The notes: a model not told the origin generated them from the letters alone. Counted from the stretch's first letter, positions 43,703-53,845 are shown. The stretch: DNA of 64,000 nt from Marinimicrobium alkaliphilum (GCF_003259155.1 NZ_QGMQ01000001.1:62001-126000), one strand, 5' to 3'. A program made the numbers and translations.

Positions 43703-46521
43703 GGCGCGAAGTCGTCCTCGCTAAAGGCACTGCCTTTGGCCTGCGCGGTGATCACTGCAGACCCATCGCCCAACACCCAATGGCGTAGCGCTTGCTGCAC
43801 GTCCTCGAGGGTCGTGGCTTCGATGGCATCGGCGGTTTCCGCGTGGGTGTTGAAGTTGCCGTCGTTGCGGTAAAAGTCATGCCGGGCGCGGGTGGCCTCG
43901 GTGGTGAAGTCATTGGGGCGCTGGCGGTAATCGCTCACAATATTGGCGCGTAACTGTTCGAATACCGCGGGCTCCAGAGCCTGTAGAGCCTCGTCATAGT
44001 TCTCCAGGAACTCGGTCACACGAGCCTGGATGGCTGACAGGTTGCGCTCAGAGCTCTGTACGATGGTGACAAATGCCGGGTAGTCCGCCAGCCAGGTGGT
44101 GCCGGCCTGCACCCAATAGCCCCACTGCTCCTCGGTGCGCAGTTCGGTAAAGAAGGGTTGGTGTATGAGCCGTCCCAGAAGCATCAGGGCGGCATGGGCT
44201 GGCACGCGCTCGTCGCGCTCAACCCCCGGAACGAAGGCTCTGACCCAGGCGACGTCGGCGTGTTCAACGTCGCGGGCGATGGCGCGCCGGTCGCCGGCCT
44301 CAAGGTCAATACTCTCGGTGACGTGAATGGCTCCTGGCGTGCGCGCGCTGCCCAGGGCCTGCTCGCCGTGGCGGGCCATCGCTTTGACCTGTTCGGGCAG
44401 GTAGTGACCAAAACCGTAGACCCGCAGGGTGCTGACCTCCATCAGCGTCCGGTGATACTGGCGCACCTCGTCGGCGCTCACGCTGGCGCTCTCACGCAGG
44501 AAGGCCTCCCGATCCCAGTCAAAAGCCTGCACCTCCCGGTTGAGCCAGCGAATCGCTTGCTGGCCCGGCGCGTCTTGCGGTTCGCTGCGCAGCCAACGCT
44601 CAAAGTTATCAATTTCGCGGGCCAGTTCCGAGTCGCTGAAACTCAGACTGCCGACGCTGTCCAGCAGCTCGCTGACCAGTTCGGGGTGACGCTCGGCCGG
44701 ACCGCGCACGGTGAGGTTCTGCATGTTGCTGTTGGAGCGGTCAAAGCTCACATGGATACCGGCACGGCGCGCACGATCCATCAATCCGGCATTGCGGGAG
44801 TTCAGCAGTCCGTTGACCATCGCACCCAAAACAAAGTGGCGCGCGTCAGTGACGCCCAGGTCGCTGTTCCAGACAAAGTGCAGGTAGCCATGGCCGTTCT
44901 GGTGTGCGGTAGCGTGACGGAACCAGACGTCCAGTCCGGGTTCATTGATCAGTTGGGTGAACTCTTGCAGGTCGTGGCTGACAGTTTCGCCTTCGCCGGT
45001 GGCGGCAAAGGGATTGGCGGGTGGCAGCTCAAGTGCCAATGTTTCACCCAGTGCTTGCCAGTGCGCCAACTCCTCGTCAGTGATCGCCGCGGTGGCATAT
45101 TGCCCGGCATGGTGGGGAATGTCGGTGTCTACCGGCTCATCGCCACTGATATGCCACAGGCGCAGCCGTTCCGGGCGCAGTTGGTCCGCAACGGCCTGAA
45201 TGGCGCCGGGGTCAAAATCATCGAAGATCGCATCCACCGCATTGATGTATTGCGGCGGGTAGTTGAGTAAGCGGACGCTGGTGTGTACCGCGTGTTGGAG
45301 CGGGTTGGGTGGTTGTTGTTCAGCAAACCGTCGCTCGGCCAGTACCCGGTACTCTTCATAGTAGGCGGCGCGAATGCCGTCACGGCGCACTTGCGCGATG
45401 TAGGCCAGGGCTGCGGCGATGACCTGATCGCGCTCGGCCATACCCTCGCGGGTTGCATCGATATGGATTCGGGCAAAACCGTCCTTACCGTAGTAATCCG
45501 GTTGAATGCTTACGCCCACGCCGTTGGCCCAGCCCTGGTCACGCAGGTAGTAGGCCAAGGTGCCAGGCTCTTCGGCACTGAGGATATTGCTCAGGTACTG
45601 ATTGGCTTTCAGGCGCCACTGATCGGCGTTGTTGTCGATGCCAAACTCGAGCACCAGTTCGCGCTGCTCGGTTTGCGGGCGGTAGCGAATATGCTGGCCT
45701 TCCTGCGCGGATGTCAGGCCTGGAACATCGATGCTCGGGCGTTCACTGTCACGGGCGGGAATGGCTTCAAAGTGGGCGCGTACCAGCGCCTCTTGCTCGT
45801 CCAGGTCTATCTGGCTGGCAAAGGTCAGTACCATCTGAGACGGGCCGTAGTAGCGCTCGTAAAAATCCAGCAGCGCCTGATGCAGACCGCTGTCGTCACC
45901 GCTGGGCAGGGTCTCGCGGTTGCCGACGCCCAATTGTGTGGCAGGGTGTTCAGGGTTGGCGGTCAGACCGGCCAGTTGAAAGCGAATGCGCCCGTCCTGG
46001 TTGCGGCCCATGGACCATTCATTGTGAATGGCGGTCAGTTCCTTTTCGCTGTAGGTGCGATCGAACAGCGGCGCCTTGAAGTAGTCGCTGAAACGGTCCA
46101 GTGCTCCGTCAATCTGGGCGTGAGGAATCTGAAAAAAGTAGTTGGTGTGATCGGTGGATACGTAGGCGTTGCTGAAGCCGCCGTTATCGCTCAGATAATT
46201 CTGCAGGGCGTTGGGCTCGGGATAATTCTCGGTGCCCAGAAACAGCATGTGCTCAAGGTAGTGGGCCAAGCCCTGGTACTCGGGCGGGTCCTGATAGAAA
46301 CCGACGGGCAATGCCAAAGACACGGCGGCGGCCTCCGCTTCGGAGGCTTGAATCAGCATCACGCTGACCCCGTTGGGCAGCGTCAGATAACGGTAGCTGC
46401 GGGGGTCCTGTTCGCTGGTGACGACCGAGACCGGTGCGGTGCTCTGATGGGCGCAGGCGCTCATCATCAGCGCCACGATAACCCATAAACATTTGCGTAA
46501 CACGTTGTTAACACGATGCAT
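43699..46521 (-). CDS. M16 family metallopeptidase, pitrilysin-like lipoprotein
   Basis: A 940-residue zinc protease, full length for M16A. The signal peptide ends in the lipobox MMSAC (Cys23), so this paralogue is a lipoprotein whereas the one at 17356-20217 is a soluble periplasmic type. The zinc motif is HYLEH in GLAHYLEHMLFLGTENYPE. The Glu ligand is expected in ELTAIHNEWSMG. The closing domain contains ELRTEEQWGYWVQAG. It is convergent with the amidohydrolase and divergent from the tricorn-like gene, inside a block of exported peptidases. Confidence 0.94.
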   Translation of the reverse strand: MHRVNNVLRKCLWVIVALMMSACAHQSTAPVSVVTSEQDPRSYRYLTLPNGVSVMLIQASEAEAAAVSLALPVGFYQDPPEYQGLAHYLEHMLFLGTENYPEPNALQNYLSDNGGFSNAYVSTDHTNYFFQIPHAQIDGALDRFSDYFKAPLFDRTYSEKELTAIHNEWSMGRNQDGRIRFQLAGLTANPEHPATQLGVGNRETLPSGDDSGLHQALLDFYERYYGPSQMVLTFASQIDLDEQEALVRAHFEAIPARDSERPSIDVPGLTSAQEGQHIRYRPQTEQRELVLEFGIDNNADQWRLKANQYLSNILSAEEPGTLAYYLRDQGWANGVGVSIQPDYYGKDGFARIHIDATREGMAERDQVIAAALAYIAQVRRDGIRAAYYEEYRVLAERRFAEQQPPNPLQHAVHTSVRLLNYPPQYINAVDAIFDDFDPGAIQAVADQLRPERLRLWHISGDEPVDTDIPHHAGQYATAAITDEELAHWQALGETLALELPPANPFAATGEGETVSHDLQEFTQLINEPGLDVWFRHATAHQNGHGYLHFVWNSDLGVTDARHFVLGAMVNGLLNSRNAGLMDRARRAGIHVSFDRSNSNMQNLTVRGPAERHPELVSELLDSVGSLSFSDSELAREIDNFERWLRSEPQDAPGQQAIRWLNREVQAFDWDREAFLRESASVSADEVRQYHRTLMEVSTLRVYGFGHYLPEQVKAMARHGEQALGSARTPGAIHVTESIDLEAGDRRAIARDVEHADVAWVRAFVPGVERDERVPAHAALMLLGRLIHQPFFTELRTEEQWGYWVQAGTTWLADYPAFVTIVQSSERNLSAIQARVTEFLENYDEALQALEPAVFEQLRANIVSDYRQRPNDFTTEATRARHDFYRNDGNFNTHAETADAIEATTLEDVQQALRHWVLGDGSAVITAQAKGSAFSEDDFAP

Positions 46522-46677
46522 GATCAGTTCCTTCTGCCAGTGACTAAACGAGGAGTGTCGGTCAGGGTAGTGTGCCCGCGTGTTCTGGTCAAGGTGAACA
46601 ACTGTTGGATGAATCTGAACTTTCCTTCTAGGCTTTAGCCTTAGAAACGAGTTCGCGTAACAAAAGTGGAGTCATTC

Positions 46678-49600
46678 ATGGGTGTGATTGGGGGGCGCAG
46701 TTGGCGCCGGTTGGTGGTTGTCCTGGTGTTGGGGTTCTGGGGGCACGGCCTGGGCGCGGTCGAAAGCGGCGAGGTGGAGCTGCCGCGCTTCCCTTCAATC
46801 AGCCCGGATGGGTCGGAGTTGGTGTTCTCCTGGCGCGGTGACCTGTGGTTGAGTTCGGCCGAGGGTGGGGATGCCCGGCGCTTGACCCGACACAATCTCG
46901 ATGACCTGTATTCGAGCTGGTCTCCCGATGGCCAATGGATCGTGTTCAGCTCCATGCGCGACGGTCACCTCAATCTGTGGCGTATTCGACGCGACGGCAC
47001 CGGTTTGACCCAGCTGACCTTCGGCGATCGTTTTATTCGTCACCCGGACTACGCACGCGATCGCAATGGCGAACCGGTACTGACCTTCTCCTCGTCCATG
47101 GAGGCTGATGTGTACCGCGAACAGCGCCCCTACCTTATGGCGCCGGACGGCGGCCCCTATACCCGTCTGCACGACGCCTTTGGTGCCGGCCCCCGGCTCT
47201 CACCGGACGGTGAGCGGATTGTGTTTACCCGCGGCGGCGCTTACCACAACTGGAGCCGTCGTCACTATCGGGGGCCGGATAATATGGAGGTCTGGCTCTA
47301 CGACCGTGCGGGCGAGGCCTTCACCCAGATTACGTCCTGGGAAGGGGATGATGGCAACGCCCAATGGCTCGATGAACAGACGCTGGTGTTCATGTCCGAT
47401 CGGGCGCTGGACACGGTAAACCTCTATCGCGCCGACCTGGGCGCTGCAGACGGCGAGGGCGAGCCGCCGATAACCCGCCTGACCCACTTTGAAGGGCGAG
47501 ATATTCAGCATTTTGATGTGGCCCGGAACGGGTCGCGGGTGGTGCTGCACGTCTGGGACCAGCTCTACACGCTCGACTTGCGGGACCCGGAAGCGGAGCC
47601 AGTGCCGTTGGCCCTGAAGGCGGGCATGGACGGCCAGGACGACTATGCCCTGCGCCGTATCGACCGCGAGGTGACCGAGGCGGCACTCAGTCCGGATGGC
47701 CGGGTGATGGCCTACATTGCCTACGGCCGGGTGTATATGCGCCATATGGACGATCACAGTCCGACCCGGGCCGTAACACCGGGCACCCACGCCCGGCACA
47801 AAGATCTGGCCTGGTCTCCCGACGGTCTGTACCTGTATTTTGTCAACGATGAGGATACCACCTGGTCCATCTACCGGGCCGAGGTGGCGCTGACTCGGGA
47901 AGATATCCGCCAGGGCGCCGAGCGGGTCATTGAAGAGCTGCCGGAGCCTGCATCGGAAGAGCCCGGGGGCGGCCCTCTGCGCCTGGATGATCTGCCCCTG
48001 GTGGTGCCTGAGCCCGCCAGTGCGGCGCGGGTGCCCGATGAATTGGCGCCGGACCTCCAGGCATCGGTTCAGGAAGACCCCTTCGGTCCCGTGGACCCGG
48101 GCATGCCTTTTGATCCACGTTTGCAGCTGACCCTGCCGGAACCGCTGGACCCCCTGTTAGTGGATCCGCTCCTGCCGGACGTGCCGGAGCCTGTGCCAGA
48201 CCCTATGCCTGAACAGCCCGTGGCCGATGTGCCCGAGGGTACCCCGACACGTCTGGACCCCAACCGCTGGCACGACGCGGTGCAGTTTCAGGTGCAACCC
48301 GTTGTCCAGACCGGGGACAACGACCGGGGTGTATCGCCGTCTCCCGATGGCCGCTCTCTGGCCTTTCGCCGGGGGCTGGGTGATTTGATGATTCTCGATA
48401 CCGCCAGTGGCGATGTGCGCACGCTGGTGTCGGGCTGGGACTTCAGCCTGCATTGGCGCTGGTCGCCGGACAGTCGTCATATCGCCTACTCCCAGAACGA
48501 TATGGATTACAGCGCCAATATCTTTGTCGTGCCCGCTGACGGCTCGGCGGCACCCGTCAATATTACCCGCCACCCGCGCAACGACATCAATCCGCGCTGG
48601 TCGGCGGACAGCCGTATTCTGACCTTTGCCTCGAACCGCAGCGGCGACAGCTACGATATCTACCGGGTGTATCTGGATCCATCGCTGGAGAACTTCAACC
48701 AGCGGGAGTTGGCCCACTATTACCGCGACGCGCGCCAGGCCGCGGCCAACCGCCGTCCTTTGGCGGTGGGTGATTCCGGCGCCCAGAGTGAGCCTCCGAG
48801 TCTGGATCTGGACGGGGCCTGGCGGCGGGTGACCCGGATGACCTCGGTGCCGCCGCACCAATACGACAATGAAATGACCCCGAGCGGCGACCGCTATCTG
48901 TTCAACTCTGCCGGCCAGGGGCTGGTGGTGATGAACTGGGACGGCAGCGGCCGCCGGGTGCTGGGGCCACTGGCCAACGTTCAGCAGATGACCCTGCGTG
49001 GCGATCGGTTGGTGACCATTGCCAACGGCCAGGTACTGGTGCGCAACCTCGCCGGGCAGCCCGATCAGAGCCCGGCGATCAGTGACCAGATTCGTATCGA
49101 TCTGCGCCAGCAGTCGCGGCAAAAATTCCGCGAAGCGGCGCGCATGATTGGCGAGAGCTTCTACCACCCAACGATGAAAGACCTGGATTGGGACGCGCTC
49201 ACTGATGACTATGCCGAGCTGATCGGCCGTGCGCGCACGGCGAGCGAATTCAGTGATATCGCCAACCGCCTGATGGGCGAGTTGGCGGCGTCCCATACCG
49301 GCGTGACCAATCCCGGCCCCGGCTCGTCCCTGCGTCAACCCACGGGGCGTCTGGGGGTGGATTTTGAGCCGATCGAGCGCTCCGATGGCAGGCCCGCCTT
49401 TCGGGTGACCCACGTGATACCCGGTAGCCCCGCTGCCCGGGCGAGTACCCCGCTGATGGTGGGCGATGTGATCACCGCCATCGATCTGGACGCCTTCGGC
49501 CCGCTCGATACCCTGGAGCGGCGCCTGCGCGGACGGGTGGGCGAGGAGGTGATCGTCTCCTTTGAGCGGCGCAGCGGCAATCGGCGTATTGAAAGCCGGG

Positions 49601-50280
49601 CGTTGATGACGCCGGTGGATTACACCGAATTTGCCCGCCTCAAGTACGATGACTTCCGCGCTCAGGCCGAGCGCAAGGTGCATGACCTGTCCGATGGTCG
49701 TCTGGGCTACCTGCATATCCAGGCCATGAACGATGCCTCTTTGGAGCGCTTCCACGGGGATCTGTACGCGGCAGCGCACGCCCGGAAGGGATTGATCATC
49801 GATGTGCGCAACAATGGCGGTGGCCACACCACCGACCGGATTCTGACCTCCATCAATGCCCCCGAACACGCCTATACCGTGCCCGCCGGCGCGAGCCTCG
49901 ATGCGCGCGGGCACTACCCCCAGGACCGGTTGCACGCGCCGCGTTACACCCTGCCGATCAGCATGCTGGCCAATGAGAAAAGCTATTCCAATGCCGAGAT
50001 CCTGGCCCACGCCTTTAACCTGCAAGGGCGCGGCACCCTGGTGGGGGAGCAGACCTATGGGGGTGTGATTTCCACCGGCAGTCACCGTCTCATCGACGGC
50101 GCCACGGTGCGCCGCCCCTTTAGGGGCTGGTACTTGCCCGACGGTACGGATATGGAGCACAACGGGGCGTTACCGGATCTTCGGGTCGCCCAGACGCCGG
50201 AGGACGAAGTCGCGGGGCGCGATCGCCAACTCCGTGCCGCGGTGCAGGCGATGCTGGCGCAGCTGGAGCAAGCGCGCTAG
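46678..50280 (+). CDS. Tricorn-type S41 family protease
   Basis: A 1200-residue protein like the tricorn core protease. A signal peptide (LVVVLVLGFWGHGLGA) is followed by WD40-like/TolB-like beta-propeller repeats (SPDGSELVFSW, SPDGQWIVFSS). A Pro/Glu-rich linker occupies about residues 425-530, and a second propeller follows. A helical domain, a PDZ domain (LGVDFEPIER to RRSGNRRIESRALM) and an S41 peptidase domain complete it. The nucleophile Ser is expected in NEKSYSNAEILAHAF. ATG 46678 follows a GTGGAG ribosome-binding site; GTG 46666 is an alternative. The signal peptide makes it an exported form. Its stop shares CTAG with the convergent S9 gene. Confidence 0.93.
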   Translation: MGVIGGRSWRRLVVVLVLGFWGHGLGAVESGEVELPRFPSISPDGSELVFSWRGDLWLSSAEGGDARRLTRHNLDDLYSSWSPDGQWIVFSSMRDGHLNLWRIRRDGTGLTQLTFGDRFIRHPDYARDRNGEPVLTFSSSMEADVYREQRPYLMAPDGGPYTRLHDAFGAGPRLSPDGERIVFTRGGAYHNWSRRHYRGPDNMEVWLYDRAGEAFTQITSWEGDDGNAQWLDEQTLVFMSDRALDTVNLYRADLGAADGEGEPPITRLTHFEGRDIQHFDVARNGSRVVLHVWDQLYTLDLRDPEAEPVPLALKAGMDGQDDYALRRIDREVTEAALSPDGRVMAYIAYGRVYMRHMDDHSPTRAVTPGTHARHKDLAWSPDGLYLYFVNDEDTTWSIYRAEVALTREDIRQGAERVIEELPEPASEEPGGGPLRLDDLPLVVPEPASAARVPDELAPDLQASVQEDPFGPVDPGMPFDPRLQLTLPEPLDPLLVDPLLPDVPEPVPDPMPEQPVADVPEGTPTRLDPNRWHDAVQFQVQPVVQTGDNDRGVSPSPDGRSLAFRRGLGDLMILDTASGDVRTLVSGWDFSLHWRWSPDSRHIAYSQNDMDYSANIFVVPADGSAAPVNITRHPRNDINPRWSADSRILTFASNRSGDSYDIYRVYLDPSLENFNQRELAHYYRDARQAAANRRPLAVGDSGAQSEPPSLDLDGAWRRVTRMTSVPPHQYDNEMTPSGDRYLFNSAGQGLVVMNWDGSGRRVLGPLANVQQMTLRGDRLVTIANGQVLVRNLAGQPDQSPAISDQIRIDLRQQSRQKFREAARMIGESFYHPTMKDLDWDALTDDYAELIGRARTASEFSDIANRLMGELAASHTGVTNPGPGSSLRQPTGRLGVDFEPIERSDGRPAFRVTHVIPGSPAARASTPLMVGDVITAIDLDAFGPLDTLERRLRGRVGEEVIVSFERRSGNRRIESRALMTPVDYTEFARLKYDDFRAQAERKVHDLSDGRLGYLHIQAMNDASLERFHGDLYAAAHARKGLIIDVRNNGGGHTTDRILTSINAPEHAYTVPAGASLDARGHYPQDRLHAPRYTLPISMLANEKSYSNAEILAHAFNLQGRGTLVGEQTYGGVISTGSHRLIDGATVRRPFRGWYLPDGTDMEHNGALPDLRVAQTPEDEVAGRDRQLRAAVQAMLAQLEQAR

Positions 50281-53162
50281 CGCTCTTCAAGTGTCGTTTG
50301 AAAGTGTCGTTCGACCAGGAGCTCATCATCCAGCGAATAGATTTGCAGCGTCCAGGTGCCGGTCTGGACCTGACCGGGTGTCTCCAGGTGCATCAGTACA
50401 TTCGTGTAGCCGTAGCGTCGCCCCTGCCGCTGGAGGTTTAAGGACTGCAAGTAGGCTGTGCTCGTTGTTATCCTGCCCAGCCGGTCGGTAATCGGTGGGT
50501 GAAACCACTGTATTTTTACCAGCATGTTGTTGTTGTCAGTCTGGGTGTCGTATCGTGCCCGTGCACTCAGACCCACACCGAAGCGCATTCCCTCTTCAGC
50601 GGCAAAGGTATCCGAGTACGAAAACATCGAGCCATAGTAGCCATCGTTATTGAAGACGCCCCGGCCATCGACAAGTACTTGACCTCGGCTAGCGCCCACT
50701 TTGAACTCGTCGGTGATGTACTCAAGTAGTCCTTCCCGGATGGTGTATTCAATACTGGGGTCAAAGTAGATATCGCTTATGACCTGGCGCCATTCGCGCC
50801 GGTACGCGCGTGTAGCAGTCGCTGGAATTGACATGTGGCTAAGGCACAGGCGTAAATCCCGTTTGGCACCCTGTCCAAGGCAGTGAGCCCTGCCAATTTC
50901 CATACGTGACCAATCGTCGCCCTGAGCGTCGCTCTTCACAAACAGCTGATACGCCGCTTCGTGGTCAGGCTCTCCTGCCAGACCATCGCGAGCGATGATG
51001 CCGAGGCTGTATGTGGCGGAGGCCAGGCCTTGTGCTGAAGCTACTCGGTAAAGCTCTACCGCCCGCTCGGGGTTGCGCTCCACATGCTGTCCGCGCAAGT
51101 ACATACTTGCCTGGCGCGCATGGGCCTTGGGCAAGTCCAGCTGTGCCGCACGCTCATACCACTGCCAGGCCAGTGCGTAGTCACGGGGAGTAATGCCATC
51201 ACTGCGATGGCTATCACCAATAGCCAGTTTTTCTTTAGCGATAATGATGTTATTGGCTGTGCTGTAAGGCCTGGAAATATTCAGGCGCCGGCGCAAAAAA
51301 TCGTCGATCATATACATCTCGTGGCGTCGCCAGCGCCAGTTGTCGTGCCCGTGACCAATACCTTCATAGAACAGAGTCTCTACGTCGGCAGAAAGTTGCT
51401 GCAGGCGGTATTTCATCCGATTGGACTGCTCAAAGCCGGCAATGTCGTCGTTTGTGCCGGCGACCAGAAGTACTGGCACCTTGACATCCTCGGCGCGGTG
51501 AAACGGCGAGTAGGATAGCGTGGATTCGTTGACTTCGCCCACCGTTAACTCGATCCCCCTGCGTACCCAGCCGAGTTGTTGAATATTGTGTTGGTTATAA
51601 AGTAAGGGCAGGTCGTAAATGCCGTACAGGGCGACGACACACTGGTAAGCTTCGGGTTGGCGGATCGCCAACATAAGCGCCGAATAGCCTCCGTAGCTGT
51701 ACCCAATAGAGCACATTTTCGGGTAGTCATGATGCGAACGAACATGGTTTACCATCGCCGTGATGTCATCTTCGATCAGTCGGCCGAACTGACCTGCACC
51801 GCTGCGCATAAAATCGAGGCCGTACCCGAAGGAGCCGCGAAAATTGACCTGTAGCACCGAGTAACCCCGGTTGACGAGGTATTGCACTCGTGGGTCGAAC
51901 GCGATTACATCACGCACTCCCACCGGGCCGCCGTGAGGGTGCACGAGAAGTACACCGTTGCTATTGGCTGGCGGCCGCGTCAGCATGCCTTCGAGGGTAA
52001 TATCGTCCTGCACTTGTATGGTGATGGTCTCACTGTTGGCGAGTGAGTAGTCGCGCAATTCCGGGTAGTCGATAGAAAGCACGCGCGCCGACAAACTTTC
52101 AAGGTCAAGGAGGTAGTATGTGCCCGGGGCGTTGGCAGCAGAGACTCTGACGATACGGTGCTTACTGCCTTCCCCTGACACCATGGCGACTTGCTTGCCA
52201 GGCCATAGCTGACGCATCATGGCCGCGAGCACGCTGTTTGAGAAGGTAAAGTACTCGTTGACTTCCTGGCCGTGATCGTAATAAGACACTGACATGATGA
52301 AATCACCGTCCCGAGACAGCTCTGCACCACTTAAATCATAGGTGTTGTGTTGATAGAGGATGTCGCCTAATGTTTTCGTTTGTAGGTCATACTGTTGCAA
52401 TACAACGAGATTGGTTTCCCGGTTGGTAAGAACGGCCATTGTGTTGTCGTCGGTAAAGCCAATGGGAGTAAATTCATACTCGTCCAGTGGGTTGACAAAC
52501 AGGCTGCTCCACCGTCCTGTGTCCTTGTCGAGTCGCCAGAACTCGCTGGTGCCTTCAGAGTGGGTGCGTGCCAGGAGTTCGTTGCGTATGTTGCCGGGGT
52601 AGTAGTGCGTCGCATTATTCAGTTGCCGGGCGAACAAACGAGCACTTCTGAAGTTGGCATCAATGATCTCTTGGTAACTCGCGCGATAAAGGCGCTTGAG
52701 ATTTATGTTGTGTGCCGCAGTGTGAGCGAAAAGAACCTCGCCGGGGTGATCGGGTAGTGTGTCGACGATGTAGCCTACGGAACGGATGCCTCGCATGATT
52801 GGCCTGGGAGTGCCGTTTTCGTCCCGCTCGATAAATATAAATCCGTGTCCAACATCGCCGTTAGTGAGTATGGAGCGCAAATAAAAGGTATCTTGTTCAA
52901 GCCAGCGTGCTTCGACAATTCGTGCCCGTCCCTCTTTGCCGATAAAATAGAGGGGCTGACTGTGGAAGCTTTCCAGGTGAGTTAACACAACGTGATATCT
53001 GTGTTCGTCCTGTAGTACCGCTATTATGTACTGTTCGTCCGGGCTCAGATCGAAGGAGAGCACTTGTGGGTTTTCAAACAGCAGCTCGCCGGGGATAAGT
53101 GACGACCAGGCGTTCATCGACAGGCTGAGCATTAGCGTGATGACGGCAATGGAACACTTCAT
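50277..53162 (-). CDS. S9 family prolyl oligopeptidase fused to Sel1 repeats
   Basis: A 961-residue exported serine peptidase. After a signal peptide and a seven-bladed propeller region (about residues 25-380) comes the alpha/beta-hydrolase catalytic domain. The nucleophile Ser is in IGYSYGGYSAL near residue 490, the Asp in VAGTNDDIAGF, and the His in EGIGHGHDNWRW. Unlike ordinary S9 enzymes, the chain continues about 320 residues. Sel1-like repeats (AWQWYERAAQLDLPKAHARQ, AVELYRVASAQGLASATYSL) are followed by an unrecognised beta-rich C-terminal domain. The start overlaps the stop of the lipoprotein gene by four bases (ATGA), so the two are translationally coupled. Confidence 0.92.
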   Translation of the reverse strand: MKCSIAVITLMLSLSMNAWSSLIPGELLFENPQVLSFDLSPDEQYIIAVLQDEHRYHVVLTHLESFHSQPLYFIGKEGRARIVEARWLEQDTFYLRSILTNGDVGHGFIFIERDENGTPRPIMRGIRSVGYIVDTLPDHPGEVLFAHTAAHNINLKRLYRASYQEIIDANFRSARLFARQLNNATHYYPGNIRNELLARTHSEGTSEFWRLDKDTGRWSSLFVNPLDEYEFTPIGFTDDNTMAVLTNRETNLVVLQQYDLQTKTLGDILYQHNTYDLSGAELSRDGDFIMSVSYYDHGQEVNEYFTFSNSVLAAMMRQLWPGKQVAMVSGEGSKHRIVRVSAANAPGTYYLLDLESLSARVLSIDYPELRDYSLANSETITIQVQDDITLEGMLTRPPANSNGVLLVHPHGGPVGVRDVIAFDPRVQYLVNRGYSVLQVNFRGSFGYGLDFMRSGAGQFGRLIEDDITAMVNHVRSHHDYPKMCSIGYSYGGYSALMLAIRQPEAYQCVVALYGIYDLPLLYNQHNIQQLGWVRRGIELTVGEVNESTLSYSPFHRAEDVKVPVLLVAGTNDDIAGFEQSNRMKYRLQQLSADVETLFYEGIGHGHDNWRWRRHEMYMIDDFLRRRLNISRPYSTANNIIIAKEKLAIGDSHRSDGITPRDYALAWQWYERAAQLDLPKAHARQASMYLRGQHVERNPERAVELYRVASAQGLASATYSLGIIARDGLAGEPDHEAAYQLFVKSDAQGDDWSRMEIGRAHCLGQGAKRDLRLCLSHMSIPATATRAYRREWRQVISDIYFDPSIEYTIREGLLEYITDEFKVGASRGQVLVDGRGVFNNDGYYGSMFSYSDTFAAEEGMRFGVGLSARARYDTQTDNNNMLVKIQWFHPPITDRLGRITTSTAYLQSLNLQRQGRRYGYTNVLMHLETPGQVQTGTWTLQIYSLDDELLVERHFQTTLEER

Positions 53163-53704
53163 GGTGCCTCCTTGCCAGCGCCGACTATTTGGAAAAAGTT
53201 GTCTTCGCCTGGGCCTGAGTAATTGATCGCGTGACTGCTCAACAATAGGGGAAAGTGCTCCTCCAAGTGCTCAAGCGCAAGCGATGCGTTGTTGGTGAGC
53301 AGGATATCGCTTCCGAGCAGGTGGCGGTTGTTCATGCGCAAATGCCCGACGTAGTTGATTGTGCCCGGCTGTACTTCAAAGCGCCAAAGGTCCCGGTCGA
53401 AGTCCAGGCGTACGGTAATATTCGCGCTCAGTCCGATGTTTGCTATTCGATATTGACCAGCGGGCACCTCTACCAGCAAATAATGTGTGCCACGGGTTAG
53501 GTCGTCTTTATTGAATAGTAGGGTTCGGTTGCCGGTAATTCGCAACTCGTAGAGTGATATGTTTGAGTCTACAGCCAAAACCAGAAGGCCGCTTTTGTCG
53601 GTCAGTGGGTGCAGGGCGTCTTCTTGTAGGGGGGAGAGTTTGGTGGCACACCCTGCGAGGAGTAGAAGGCTAAATGCCCCTGTCAGCGCATGGAATAAAC
53701 GCAT
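53159..53704 (-). CDS. Lipoprotein of unknown function coupled to the S9 peptidase
   Basis: A 181-residue lipoprotein with signal peptide ALTGAFSLLLLAGC (Cys19). The mature part looks beta-rich. It includes YLLVEVPAGQYRIANIGLSA, which resembles small carboxypeptidase-regulatory or DUF2846-like beta-sandwich lipoproteins, though I cannot assign a family firmly. It is the first gene of the pair, overlapping the S9-Sel1 peptidase by four bases. An accessory, anchoring or inhibitory role toward that peptidase is inference from context only. Confidence 0.78.
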   Translation of the reverse strand: MRLFHALTGAFSLLLLAGCATKLSPLQEDALHPLTDKSGLLVLAVDSNISLYELRITGNRTLLFNKDDLTRGTHYLLVEVPAGQYRIANIGLSANITVRLDFDRDLWRFEVQPGTINYVGHLRMNNRHLLGSDILLTNNASLALEHLEEHFPLLLSSHAINYSGPGEDNFFQIVGAGKEAP

Positions 53705-53733
53705 ACCGATATCCTTTTTCTCGTTATTGATTC

Positions 53734-53767
53734 CAAAGCCCCCTGATAGTTAGGGGGCTTTTTTTTA
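53734..53767 (-). terminator. Intrinsic terminator-like hairpin
   Basis: AAAGCCCCCT and AGGGGGCTTT form a near-perfect stem with a seven-base loop. Eight Ts follow on the plus strand. The minus-strand gene ending at 53846 is the only nearby gene whose transcript would reach it, and in that direction the stem is preceded by A8 and followed by TTT, so it may act bidirectionally. Confidence 0.7.
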
Positions 53768-53845
53768 GAGTATACCGAGTGTTGGGTGTAAAGGTAGCAC
53801 GCCGGGTTTATTCTATATTCGACGACAATAGTTTTTAGCTATTGA

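Noticed and set aside
48157-50160. 667-codon minus-strand frame opposite the tricorn-like gene
   Set aside because: It is antisense to conserved propeller, PDZ and S41 sequence, with composition typical of a shadow frame.
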